This document shows, piece by piece, positions 1 to 6,648 of a DNA stretch of 16,320 bases (the first letter of the stretch is position 1; each line of letters opens with the position of its first letter). A model generated the notes under the pieces. It had not been told where the DNA came from, searched no databases, and saw only the letters and a program-made list of their open reading frames with translations. The translations under genes and the position numbers were made by a program. Source of the stretch: Zeimonas sp035303885 (GTDB taxonomy: Bacteria; Pseudomonadota; Gammaproteobacteria; Burkholderiales; Burkholderiaceae_E); contig DATGRE010000318.1 of the NCBI GenBank assembly GCA_035303885.1, positions 1 through 16,320 of the forward strand. Direction: 5' to 3'.

Positions 1-11
1 ACAGCACGCGA

Positions 12-23
12 TCTGTATACAAG
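12..23. promoter_or_regulatory. Possible GntR/FCD-type operator (GTATAC core)
   Basis: The sequence TCTGTATACAAG has the self-complementary core TGTATACA at 14-21. It resembles the CTTGTATACAAG-like operators bound by many FCD-domain GntR regulators of catabolic operons, matching at 10 of 12 positions of that idealised form. Its place ahead of a catabolic cluster fits. No regulator gene is visible in the window, so the assignment is an inference. Confidence 0.3.
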
Positions 24-58
24 ACTGCCTCCGGAGCGCCCGCAGAGGCGCCAGAAAA

Positions 59-83
59 GAGAACGAGAGAACGAGAGAACGAG
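59..83 (+). repeat. Tandem repeat of GAACGAGA, three copies
   Basis: The 8-mer GAACGAGA occurs at 61-68 and 69-76, and as GAACGAGG at 77-84, preceded by a partial GA. The purine-rich strand is the one that would be transcribed with the operon. It may be a slippage-prone microsatellite-like tract in the leader. No function can be read from it. Confidence 0.75.
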
Positions 84-173
84 GCCGGACCGACCGCCAA
101 AGGGCGGCGCAGCCCGGATTCCGCACGGCTCGAAGCGGCGATGCGCACGCACGTCGTCCCTGGCGGTGTATGC

Positions 174-181
174 AAAGGAGG
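174..181 (+). promoter_or_regulatory. Strong Shine-Dalgarno that fixes the first start codon
   Basis: AAAGGAGG lies 8 bases before the GTG at 190. The longer in-frame reading from GTG 166 would place this ribosome binding site inside the coding region and has no comparable site of its own. The start at 190 is therefore preferred. Confidence 0.8.
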
Positions 182-189
182 ATGAAGCC

Positions 190-903
190 GTGAGCGCTCC
201 GGGGAGTCCCGCGCCGCCTGCCGCGCCGCGACCGGCCGTCGTCGCCGTCGCCGGACACGATGCTCCGTTCCCCGTGCGTCGCATCTACTGCGTCGGGCGC
301 AACTATCTCGAGCACATCCGCGAGATGCAGGAGGGTGACGAGCGCGATCCGCCGTTCTTCTTCCAGAAGCCCGCCGACGCGGTCGTGTCCGATGGTGCGC
401 GGGTGCCCTATCCGCCCTGCACCGACGATTTGCAGCACGAGGTCGAGCTCGTCGTCGCGATCGGCGACGGCGGCCGCGACCTTTCGGTCTCGCGCGCGCT
501 CGAGGCGGTCTACGGCTACGCGGTCGGCGTCGATCTCACCCGGCGCGATCGCCAGCGCGAGGCCTTCGCCAAGGGCCTGCCGTGGGAGATCGGCAAGGCC
601 TTCGATCATTCCGCGCCGTGCGGCATGGTGCATCCGGTCGCCGTGGTCGGGCACCGGCTCACGGGCGAGATCCGCCTGTCGGTGAACGGCGAGCCGCGCC
701 AGCGCGGCGACCTGCGGCAGATGATCTGGAACGTGCCGGAGATCGTCGCGCAGCTCTCGCGCCTGTACCGGCTCGTGCCGGGCGACCTCGTCATGACCGG
801 AACGCCGGCCGGCGTCGGCGCGCTTCGTCCCGGCGACCGCGTCGAGGCCGCCGTCGAAGGGCTGTCGCCGCTCACCTTCACGATTGCCCCCGCGGAGGCC
901 TGA
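190..903 (+). CDS. Fumarylacetoacetate hydrolase family protein (fumarylpyruvate hydrolase-like)
   Basis: This 237-residue protein belongs to the FAH fold, metal-dependent enzymes that hydrolyse C-C bonds of acylpyruvates or act as decarboxylases or isomerases on related oxo-acids. Visible family features are YCVGRNY at residues 33-39, FFFQKP at 56-61, the metal-ligand pair E84/E86 in HEVELVV, D115 in GVDLTRRD, and K136 in GKAFDH. The N-terminal blocks most resemble the fumarylpyruvate hydrolase (NagK) branch of gentisate pathways. The first 25 or so residues are a Pro/Ala-rich extension. GTG 190 is chosen because AAAGGAGG sits 8 bases upstream. It is the first gene of a tightly packed operon, and the next gene starts 3 bases after its stop. 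No gentisate or maleylpyruvate gene is present, so it may act on another unsaturated dicarbonyl made in this pathway. The family is secure but the substrate is not. Confidence 0.88.
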   Translation: MSAPGSPAPPAAPRPAVVAVAGHDAPFPVRRIYCVGRNYLEHIREMQEGDERDPPFFFQKPADAVVSDGARVPYPPCTDDLQHEVELVVAIGDGGRDLSVSRALEAVYGYAVGVDLTRRDRQREAFAKGLPWEIGKAFDHSAPCGMVHPVAVVGHRLTGEIRLSVNGEPRQRGDLRQMIWNVPEIVAQLSRLYRLVPGDLVMTGTPAGVGALRPGDRVEAAVEGLSPLTFTIAPAEA

Positions 904-906
904 CCG

Positions 907-1800
907 ATGCTCCCTACCGAGCGCATCGCGTATTCGCCGATCAACGAACGTGCGCCGCTGAAGCTGCCCGCCGACGCCCGCCTGGCGGTCTGGGTCATCG
1001 TCAACGTCGAGGAGTGGGACCCGCGCGAGACGATGCCCCGCACGGTGCTCACGCCTCCGGCGGGCGGCTCGCCGTCGCCCGACATCCCGAACTGGGCTTG
1101 GCACGAATACGGCAACCGGGTCGGCTTCTGGCGAATGCTCGAGGTGTTCGACGAGCACCGCATCCGCGCCGTGCTCGCGATCAACGGCAAGGCGATCGGC
1201 ACCTACGAGCCGATCGCGCGCGCTGCGCTCGAGCGCGGCTGGGAATTCATCGGCCACGGCTTCGGGCAGAAGAACATGCAGAAGGTGCCCGACGAGCGCG
1301 AGGACATCCGCAAGACCCGCGAGGCGATCCGCGCGTTCACCGGGCGGGCGCCGCGCGGCTGGCTCGGCCCCGGGCTGACCGAAACCTGGGAGACCCCCGA
1401 CCTGCTCGTCGAGGAGGGCTTCGAGTACGTCTGCGACTGGGTGCTCGACGACCAGCCGGTCGTGTTGAAGACGCGCACGAAGCCGATCGTCAACATCCCG
1501 TACACGCAGGAGTGCAACGACGTCGCGATGATGCTGATCCAGCATCACAAGGCGAGCGAGTACCACGACCGCGCGATCGACCAGTTCGAGCAGCTGCACC
1601 ACGACGCGCGCGACTCGGCGCGCGTGATGGCGCTGGTCGTGCACCCCTACATCATGGGCGCGCCGCATCGCCTGCGGCACTTCCGCGCGATCTTCGAGCG
1701 CATCGGCGGGCGCGACGACGTCGCGTTCATGACGGGCGAGGAGATCCTCGACTGGTATCTGGCGCAGCGCCCCGATGCGCTGCGCGCGCCCGGAACCTGA
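907..1800 (+). CDS. Polysaccharide-deacetylase-fold hydrolase, PuuE/allantoinase-like (copy 1)
   Basis: This 297-residue NodB-fold (CE4-like) protein belongs to the cytosolic branch related to PuuE allantoinase rather than to true carbohydrate deacetylases. It has no signal peptide. Motif 1 reads NVEEW (33-37) instead of the TFDDG of sugar deacetylases. Other landmarks are PNWAWHEYG (61-69), the GWEFIGHGF block with H117, PRGWLGPGLTET (149-160), DWVLDDQPV (177-185) and HPY with H246. Members of this branch typically hydrolyse cyclic amides or imides, so ring opening or amide hydrolysis of a small metabolite is the best guess. ATG 907 has GGAGG at 894-898, 8 bases upstream, inside the previous gene. 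A clear paralogue lies at 7644-8564 in the same cluster. Automated annotation would probably call it a polysaccharide deacetylase, which is likely misleading. Confidence 0.85.
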   Translation: MLPTERIAYSPINERAPLKLPADARLAVWVIVNVEEWDPRETMPRTVLTPPAGGSPSPDIPNWAWHEYGNRVGFWRMLEVFDEHRIRAVLAINGKAIGTYEPIARAALERGWEFIGHGFGQKNMQKVPDEREDIRKTREAIRAFTGRAPRGWLGPGLTETWETPDLLVEEGFEYVCDWVLDDQPVVLKTRTKPIVNIPYTQECNDVAMMLIQHHKASEYHDRAIDQFEQLHHDARDSARVMALVVHPYIMGAPHRLRHFRAIFERIGGRDDVAFMTGEEILDWYLAQRPDALRAPGT

Positions 1801-1802
1801 GC

Positions 1803-2663
1803 GTGGCAGGGCTGAACCTCTTCCAGCTGCTCAACGGACTGACGCTCGCGGCGCTGTTGTTCATCGTCGCTTCGGGCTTCACGCTGATCTTCGGGCTGCT
1901 GCGCATCGTGAACCTCGCGCACGGCGCGCTGTACCTGTTCGGCGGCTACATCGGCTACACGATCGCGATGACGACGGGCAATTTCGTGCTCGGCCTGCTC
2001 GGATCGATGGCGGCCGTCGCCGTGATGGGCGTCGCGCTCGACGAGGGCCTGCTGCGCTTCGTGCGCGGCTTCGAGCTGCGCCAGGTGTTGCTCACGCTCG
2101 GCGTCGCCTTCGTGCTCAACGATCTCGCGCTGGTGATCTGGGGCGGCGACACCTTCACCGTGCCGGTGCCGGAGTCCCTGCGCGGCGCGTTGCGCTTCGG
2201 CTCGATCTTCTATCCGAAATACCGGCTGTTCGTGCTCGTGCTCGGCATCGTCGTGTTCATCGCGCTGTGGCTGCTGCTGCATCGCACGCGGCTCGGCGCG
2301 CTGATCCGCGCCGGCGTCGACGACGCCGAGATGGTCGAGGCGATGGGCGTCAACATCCGGCGCGTGTTCCTCGTCACCTTCATGCTGGGCTCCGCGCTGG
2401 CCGGACTCGGCGGCACGATCGGCGGCGCGTTCCTGACGCTGTATCCGACCGCGGACGCCGAGATCCTCGTGTTCTCGCTCGCCGTTGTGATCATCGGCGG
2501 CTACGGCAGCCTGGTCGGTGCGGCGGTCGGGTCGCTGCTCGTCGGGCTGCTGAACACGGTGGGGCAGGTGATGTTCCCCGAGCTCGCGTATTTCGTGATC
2601 TTCGGTCCGATGGCGGCGATCCTCGCGTTCCGCCCGCTCGGCCTGTTCGGGAAGGCGGCATGA
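1803..2663 (+). CDS. livH: Branched-chain amino acid-type ABC transporter permease (LivH family)
   Basis: This 286-residue inner-membrane permease has about eight hydrophobic segments. Family hallmarks are the N-terminal LLRIVNLAHGALYLFGGY segment, a cytoplasmic coupling-loop region around GVDDAEMVEAMGVN, and the C-terminal GGYGSLVGA block followed by FRPLGLFG. It would pair with the LivM-type permease encoded next to form the translocation channel of a hydrophobic-amino-acid-transporter (HAAT) family importer. The start is GTG 1803, two bases after the upstream stop, with only a weak ribosome binding site, so translational coupling is likely. Its stop overlaps the livM start as ATGA. HAAT importers carry many substrates besides leucine, including amides, urea and aromatic acids. 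In this cluster the cargo is probably the pathway substrate, which is an inference from context. Confidence 0.93.
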   Translation: MAGLNLFQLLNGLTLAALLFIVASGFTLIFGLLRIVNLAHGALYLFGGYIGYTIAMTTGNFVLGLLGSMAAVAVMGVALDEGLLRFVRGFELRQVLLTLGVAFVLNDLALVIWGGDTFTVPVPESLRGALRFGSIFYPKYRLFVLVLGIVVFIALWLLLHRTRLGALIRAGVDDAEMVEAMGVNIRRVFLVTFMLGSALAGLGGTIGGAFLTLYPTADAEILVFSLAVVIIGGYGSLVGAAVGSLLVGLLNTVGQVMFPELAYFVIFGPMAAILAFRPLGLFGKAA

Positions 2664-3637
2664 CGGCGACGACGACCACCGGCGCGGCCGCCGCGTCTCC
2701 GGCCGGGGGCGCCTCGCAGCGCAGCGCGCTCGCCTGGGGCGCGGGCATCGCCGCGTTCTTCGCCGTGCTGCCCGTCGTGCTCAGCTCCTACCAGGTGAGC
2801 GTCGCCACCGAGGTGCTGATCTTCGCGCTGCTGGCGATGTCGATCGACGTGCTGGCCGGCTACGCGGGACGCACCTCGCTCGGGCATGGCGCGCTGTTCG
2901 GCGCGTCGACCTACGTCGTCCTCTACTGGACGGCGGTGCTCGGCGGCTCGCCGTGGGCGGGGCTGGCGATCGGCATCGTCGCCGCCACGGTGCTCTCGGC
3001 GGTGTTCGCGCTGTTCTGCACGCGCGTCTCGGGCGTGTACTTCCTGCTGCTGACGCTCGCGCTCGGCATGATCGTCTGGGGCGTGTGCCTGCGCTGGACG
3101 AGCGTGACCGGCGGCGAGAACGGCATCCGCGGCGTCGGCCGCCCGGAGGCGATCGCCGACCCGCTCGTCTTCTACTACACGGTGCTCGTCGTCGTGATGG
3201 CGCTCACCTGGGTGCTCTGGCGTTTCGTGCGATCGCCGTTCGGGCTCACGCTGCGCGGCGTGCGCGACAGCGAGAGTCGCATGCGCAGCCTCGGCTACAA
3301 CGTGCAGCTGCACATGTTCCTCGCGTTCACCGTGTCGGGCTTCTTCGCCGGCGTGGCGGGCGCGCTCTACGCGTTGTTCAACAACTTCGTGAGTCCGTCG
3401 ACCGTGCAGCTGTCGCAGTCGGTCGAGGGGTTGCTGATGGCGATCATCGGCGGCGTGGGAACGCTCGCCGGTTCGTTCATCGGGGCCGCGGCGATCATCA
3501 CGCTCGAGAACGTCGTCAGCGAGTACACCGCGCGCTGGCCGATGGTGCTCGGCCTGATGTTCGTGCTCGCGATGATCTTCGCGCCCGAAGGCGTGATCGG
3601 GGCGGTGCGTCGGCTGTTCGCTCGCAGCAAAACCTGA
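2660..3637 (+). CDS. livM: Branched-chain amino acid-type ABC transporter permease (LivM family)
   Basis: This 325-residue polytopic permease has a short Thr/Ala-rich N-terminus and then about nine to ten hydrophobic segments. Diagnostic blocks are GYAGRTSLGHGALFGAS near residues 70-90, GVYFLLLTLALGMI, a W-SVTGGENGIRGV loop and the cytoplasmic coupling stretch GVRDSESRMRSLGYNV. It forms the channel with the LivH-type partner. ATG 2660 overlaps the livH stop by the ATGA arrangement and has GGAAGG just upstream. A longer frame extends far to the left but lies inside livH and is not credible. The gene is followed after 15 bases by the binding-protein gene, so the transporter genes are co-transcribed. 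Confidence 0.93.
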   Translation: MTATTTTGAAAASPAGGASQRSALAWGAGIAAFFAVLPVVLSSYQVSVATEVLIFALLAMSIDVLAGYAGRTSLGHGALFGASTYVVLYWTAVLGGSPWAGLAIGIVAATVLSAVFALFCTRVSGVYFLLLTLALGMIVWGVCLRWTSVTGGENGIRGVGRPEAIADPLVFYYTVLVVVMALTWVLWRFVRSPFGLTLRGVRDSESRMRSLGYNVQLHMFLAFTVSGFFAGVAGALYALFNNFVSPSTVQLSQSVEGLLMAIIGGVGTLAGSFIGAAAIITLENVVSEYTARWPMVLGLMFVLAMIFAPEGVIGAVRRLFARSKT

Positions 3638-3652
3638 ACCAAGGAGATCGGC

Positions 3653-4912
3653 ATGCAACGCAGAGACTTCCTGAAGAAGACCGGCTTGGGCGTTTCGGCC
3701 GCGGCGGCGGCGTTCTCGGTTCCGCGCCTGGCGCTCGGGCAGAGCGGGCCGATCCGCATCGGTCTGATGGCGCCGCTCAGCGGCGTGGTCGCCGCCGGCG
3801 GCCGCGAGATCGTCGAAGGGTTCAACCTCTACTGGGAGCAGAACGGCAACAGCGCCGGCGGGCGCAAGGTCGAGGTGCTCGTCGAGGACGACGCCGGCAA
3901 CCCCGACACCGCGCTGCAGAAGGCGCGCCGGCTCGTCGAGCAGGAGAAGGTGAACTTCCTGTTCGGCAACCTGCTCGCCAACACGGGGCTGGCCGTGGCG
4001 AGCTACGTGAAGGGCAACGGCGTGCCGTATTTCATTCCGGTGATCGCCGCCGACGACCTCACGCAGCGCGATCGCGTGCCCAACGTGATCCGCGTCGCCG
4101 GCTACACCGCCAGCCAGATGCCGCGTCCGCTCGCCGACTGGGCGCTGAAGCAGGGTTACCGGCGCATCGCGACGATCTCGCAGGACTACACCTTCGGCCA
4201 CGAGCAGTGCGGCGGCTTCGCGCAGGTGTTCAGCGAAGGCGGCGGCACGATCGTCAACCAGTTCTGGAATCCGCTGAACACGGCCGACTTCAGCCCGTAC
4301 CTCGGGCAGCTGGCCAGCGCGAAGATCGACGCGGTCTTCGCGATGGAGCTCGGTGCCGACGCGAACCGGTTCATGCAGCAGTATGCGAACTTCGGGCTCA
4401 AGGGACAGCTGCCGCTGCTCGGTGCGCAGAACTTCACCGACCAGTCGGTGATCCGCACGATGGGTCCGGAGTGCGAGGACATCGTGTCGTCGGCGCACTT
4501 CGCGGAAGGCTCGGACAACCCCGCGACGCGCAAGTTCGTCGAGGCCTACTCGAAGAAGTACGGGAAGATGCCGTCGCTCTACGGCTTCTCGCACTACTCG
4601 GGCGCGATGTGGATCCATCACGCGATCGATGCCGTCAAGGGCGACGTCGAGTCGCGCGACGCCTTCCTCGACGCCGTGCGCAAGGTCGTGCTCACCGATT
4701 CGCCGCTCGGCCGCCCGGTACGGCTCGACGAATACGGCAACCCGATCTACGACATCTTCATCCGCAAGGTCGTGAAGAACGCCGAAGGGAAGTACTGGAA
4801 CGTGCCGATCGAGACCTACGAGAGCGTCTCGCAGTTCTGGACCTACGATCCGGCCGAGTACCTGAAGCAGCCGCCGTACTCGCGCACCTTCCAGGGCATC
4901 CGTAAGAGCTGA
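3653..4912 (+). CDS. ABC transporter substrate-binding protein with Tat-type signal (peripla_BP_6/LivK type)
   Basis: This 419-residue periplasmic type I binding protein begins with a twin-arginine leader, MQRRDFLKKTGLG, a hydrophobic Ala-rich stretch and a likely cleavage near ALGQ-S at residues 25-30. That predicts export by the Tat system in folded form. The mature part starts PIRIGLMAPLSGVVAAGGREIVEG, typical of LivK/AmiC-like receptors, with further family features at VEDDAGNPDTALQKARRLV and NFLFGNLLANT. ATG 3653 has AAGGAG at 3641-3646, six bases upstream, the clearest ribosome binding site inside the transporter block. This fits the need for excess binding protein. It would capture the substrate for the LivHMGF membrane complex. 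Ligand identity cannot be read from the sequence. Related proteins bind amides, aromatic acids and amino acids. Confidence 0.92.
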   Translation: MQRRDFLKKTGLGVSAAAAAFSVPRLALGQSGPIRIGLMAPLSGVVAAGGREIVEGFNLYWEQNGNSAGGRKVEVLVEDDAGNPDTALQKARRLVEQEKVNFLFGNLLANTGLAVASYVKGNGVPYFIPVIAADDLTQRDRVPNVIRVAGYTASQMPRPLADWALKQGYRRIATISQDYTFGHEQCGGFAQVFSEGGGTIVNQFWNPLNTADFSPYLGQLASAKIDAVFAMELGADANRFMQQYANFGLKGQLPLLGAQNFTDQSVIRTMGPECEDIVSSAHFAEGSDNPATRKFVEAYSKKYGKMPSLYGFSHYSGAMWIHHAIDAVKGDVESRDAFLDAVRKVVLTDSPLGRPVRLDEYGNPIYDIFIRKVVKNAEGKYWNVPIETYESVSQFWTYDPAEYLKQPPYSRTFQGIRKS

Positions 4913-4918
4913 ATCGCC

Positions 4919-5674
4919 GTGCTCGAGCTGCAGCAGGTGGGCGTGCGCTTCGGCGGCCTGCGGGCCGTCGACGACGTCTCGATCTCGGTGAAGCGCGGCG
5001 AACGGCGGGCGATCATCGGGCCGAACGGCGCCGGCAAGACGACGCTGTTCAACGCGATCACCGGGATCCGGCCGCCGTCGAGCGGGACGATCCTGTTCCA
5101 GGGGCGCAACGTCACGCGACTGGCGCCGCACCGGCGTGCGCACCAGGGAATGAGTCGCACGTTCCAGATCACGAACCTGTTCCTGCAGCTCACCGTCGAG
5201 GAGAACATGCAGCTCGCGCTGCGCGGGCTGTCGCCGCGGCGCTTCTCGATGTTCGGGTCTTCGGGCCTGGACGACGACGAGCGCGCCCGCGCGGAGCGCG
5301 CGCTCGCCGCCTCGCGGCTCGCCGAGCGGCGCGGCACGCCGGTGAGCGAGCTGTCCTACGGCGAGCAGCGCCAGCTCGAGATGGCGATGGCGCTCGCTAC
5401 CGAGCCGCAGCTGCTGCTGCTCGACGAGCCGGCCGCCGGCCTGTCGCCGGCCGAGCGCGTGATCGTCGTCGAGATCATCCGCTCGCTGTCGCGCGATCTC
5501 ACGGTGATGCTGATCGAGCACGACATGGATCTCGTCCTCAATCTCGTCGACTGGGTCACCTGCCTGGACAACGGGCGGCTGCTGGCCGAGGGCCCGCCCG
5601 ACGAGATCCGCAAGAACCAGGCGGTGCAGGACGTCTATCTCGGCAAGGCGCGGCGCGATGCTCGAGATTCGTGA
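4919..5674 (+). CDS. livG: ABC transporter ATP-binding protein (LivG family)
   Basis: This 251-residue cytoplasmic ATPase subunit has Walker A GPNGAGKTT at residues 34-42, a Q-loop region in RTFQITNLF, signature LSYGEQRQLEMA (LSGGQ-like, with Y in place of the first G), Walker B LLLLDEPAAGLSP and the switch histidine in IEHDMDLV. These are the LivG pattern, including the insertion between Q-loop and signature and the C-terminal QDVYLG sequence. The start is GTG 4919, six bases after the binding-protein stop, with no strong ribosome binding site. Its 3' end overlaps livF by 17 bases, which suggests coupled translation. It works as a heterodimer with LivF to power import. Confidence 0.94.
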   Translation: MLELQQVGVRFGGLRAVDDVSISVKRGERRAIIGPNGAGKTTLFNAITGIRPPSSGTILFQGRNVTRLAPHRRAHQGMSRTFQITNLFLQLTVEENMQLALRGLSPRRFSMFGSSGLDDDERARAERALAASRLAERRGTPVSELSYGEQRQLEMAMALATEPQLLLLDEPAAGLSPAERVIVVEIIRSLSRDLTVMLIEHDMDLVLNLVDWVTCLDNGRLLAEGPPDEIRKNQAVQDVYLGKARRDARDS

Positions 5675-6362
5675 GCTGCACAGCTATTACGGCGAGGCGC
5701 ACGTGCTGCACGGCGCGACGCTCACCGTGCCCGACGGAGAGGTCGTCGCGCTGCTCGGCCGCAACGGCATGGGCAAGACGACGCTGATTCGCTCGGTGAT
5801 GCGCCTGGCGCAGCCCGGGGTGCGCGGCGGCTCGATCCGCTGGCGCGACGAGGAGCTGATCGGGCTCACGCCGCACGAGGTGGCGCGCCGGCGCATCGCA
5901 CTGGTGCCCCAGGGCCGGCGCCTGTTCCCGTCGCTCACCGTGCTCGAGCACCTGACGATGCTCAAGCCCGCGCGCGCGACGTCGGGCTGGACCCTCGAGC
6001 GGCTGTTCGCGCTCTTCCCGCGACTCGCCGAGCGCAGGGGGCATCGCGGCGGGCAGCTCTCCGGCGGCGAGCGGCAGATGCTGGCGATCGCGCGCGCGCT
6101 GGTGATCGATCCGCAGCTGATCCTGATGGACGAGCCCTCGGAAGGCCTCGCACCGGTGATGGTGCAGGCGCTCGAGGACATCATCCTCGAGCTGAAGCGC
6201 TCGGGGCTCACGATCCTGCTCGTCGAGCAGAACTTCTACAGCGCACTGGCCGCCGCCGACCGCGTCTACGTGATGGAGACCGGCCGCATCGTGCACGAGG
6301 CGCCGGCCGAGGCGGTACGCGCCGCGCCGGAGTCGCTGATGCGCTACCTGGGGGTGCATTGA
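5658..6362 (+). CDS. livF: ABC transporter ATP-binding protein (LivF family)
   Basis: This 234-residue ATPase is the LivF partner. It starts LEIRELHSYYGEAHVLHGATL and carries Walker A GRNGMGKTT (residues 35-43), signature LSGGERQMLAIARAL, Walker B LILMDEPSEGLAP and the LLVEQNF segment. In that segment Gln replaces the usual switch His, as is normal for LivF. The C-terminus MRYLGVH is also typical. The ATG at 5658 lies inside the end of livG, a 17-base overlap. It is the last transporter gene. The next gene is 286 bases away, across a spacer with strong secondary-structure potential, so expression of transport and downstream enzyme genes could be uncoupled there. Confidence 0.94.
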   Translation: MLEIRELHSYYGEAHVLHGATLTVPDGEVVALLGRNGMGKTTLIRSVMRLAQPGVRGGSIRWRDEELIGLTPHEVARRRIALVPQGRRLFPSLTVLEHLTMLKPARATSGWTLERLFALFPRLAERRGHRGGQLSGGERQMLAIARALVIDPQLILMDEPSEGLAPVMVQALEDIILELKRSGLTILLVEQNFYSALAAADRVYVMETGRIVHEAPAEAVRAAPESLMRYLGVH

Positions 6363-6523
6363 CGTGGGGCCAGCGCGTTCGCGACAGGCGACCGCCTGCA
6401 CGCAGAGGCCGGCTGCAGACATCGAAGACCGTCGACGCGATTTTCCGGCCAAGGCGTGCAGCCGACGAGGCCGAAAGCAAACGAGGCAGGCCGACGCACG
6501 CACCGAAAACTACCGACGCATCC

Positions 6524-6551
6524 GGCAAAGGCGCGGGCCCGCGCCTTTGCC
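6524..6551. repeat. Perfect 28-bp palindrome (12-bp stem, GGCC centre)
   Basis: The left arm GGCAAAGGCGCGGG is followed immediately by its exact reverse complement, centred between 6537 and 6538. As RNA it folds to a 12-bp stem closed by a GGCC tetraloop. The following bases are CCGCGCCG rather than a T-run, so it is not a standard intrinsic terminator. It could be an operator, a transcript-stabilising hairpin that sets different levels of transporter and enzyme mRNA, or a Rho-related pause. Confidence 0.85.
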
Positions 6552-6594
6552 CGCGCCGACGCTCCGCATGCCGACGTTCCGGATGCCGAAGCGT

Positions 6595-6629
6595 CACGCA
6601 CCGAAGTCGCACGCACCGAAGCCGCACGC
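6595..6629 (+). repeat. 15-bp tandem direct repeat (CACGCACCGAAG[TC]CG)
   Basis: The unit CACGCACCGAAGTCG at 6595-6609 is repeated with one change at 6610-6624, and a partial CACGC follows at 6625-6629. The first 11 bases also appear at 6497-6507, about 100 bases upstream. The copies end 20 bases before the next start codon. They could be binding-site repeats or simple slippage products. Confidence 0.7.
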
Positions 6630-6648
6630 CCGGCGAGACCGCTGACCG

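Larger units (their letters stand above)
1..189. promoter_or_regulatory. Non-coding leader upstream of the catabolic/transport operon
   Basis: I find no convincing gene here. The stretch contains a GTATAC-centred partial palindrome (12-23), a three-fold 8-bp tandem repeat (59-83) and a small hairpin with a 5-bp stem, CCGCC/GGCGG, around an AAAG loop (94-107). It ends in a strong ribosome binding site for the first gene. It probably holds the promoter and control sites of the long + strand cluster, but I could not identify a convincing -35/-10 pair. The far left may belong to the 3' or 5' flank of a gene outside the window. Confidence 0.45.
6363..6648 (+). other. Structured non-coding spacer between transporter and enzyme genes
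   Basis: These 286 bases hold no credible gene. The open frames that cross them give Arg/Pro-rich, low-complexity translations. The spacer contains a small hairpin (CAGGC 6385-6389, GCCTG 6394-6398), a perfect 28-bp palindrome (6524-6551) and repeated CACGCACCGAA elements (6497-6507, 6595-6605, 6610-6620). In an operon whose other junctions overlap or nearly touch, such a gap is conspicuous. It could house an internal promoter, an mRNA-processing or attenuation site, or be a remnant of an insertion or deletion. No U-tract follows any of the hairpins. Confidence 0.7.

Noticed and set aside
166..189. Earlier GTG start for the FAH-family gene
   Set aside because: The strong AAAGGAGG ribosome binding site lies inside this extension and points to GTG 190.
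907..1800. Cell-wall or chitin deacetylase function
   Set aside because: There is no signal peptide or membrane anchor, the TFDDG motif is replaced by NVEEW, and the gene sits in a small-molecule catabolic operon.
2501..5521. Very long minus-strand open frame (about 1000 codons) under the transporter genes
   Set aside because: Its translation is His/Arg/Glu-rich with no domain, and it lies antisense to four well-supported transporter genes. It is a by-product of GC-rich third codon positions.
6497..6629. CRISPR-like array from the repeated 11-mers
   Set aside because: The units are too short and either directly adjacent or irregularly spaced, with no unique spacers and no cas genes.
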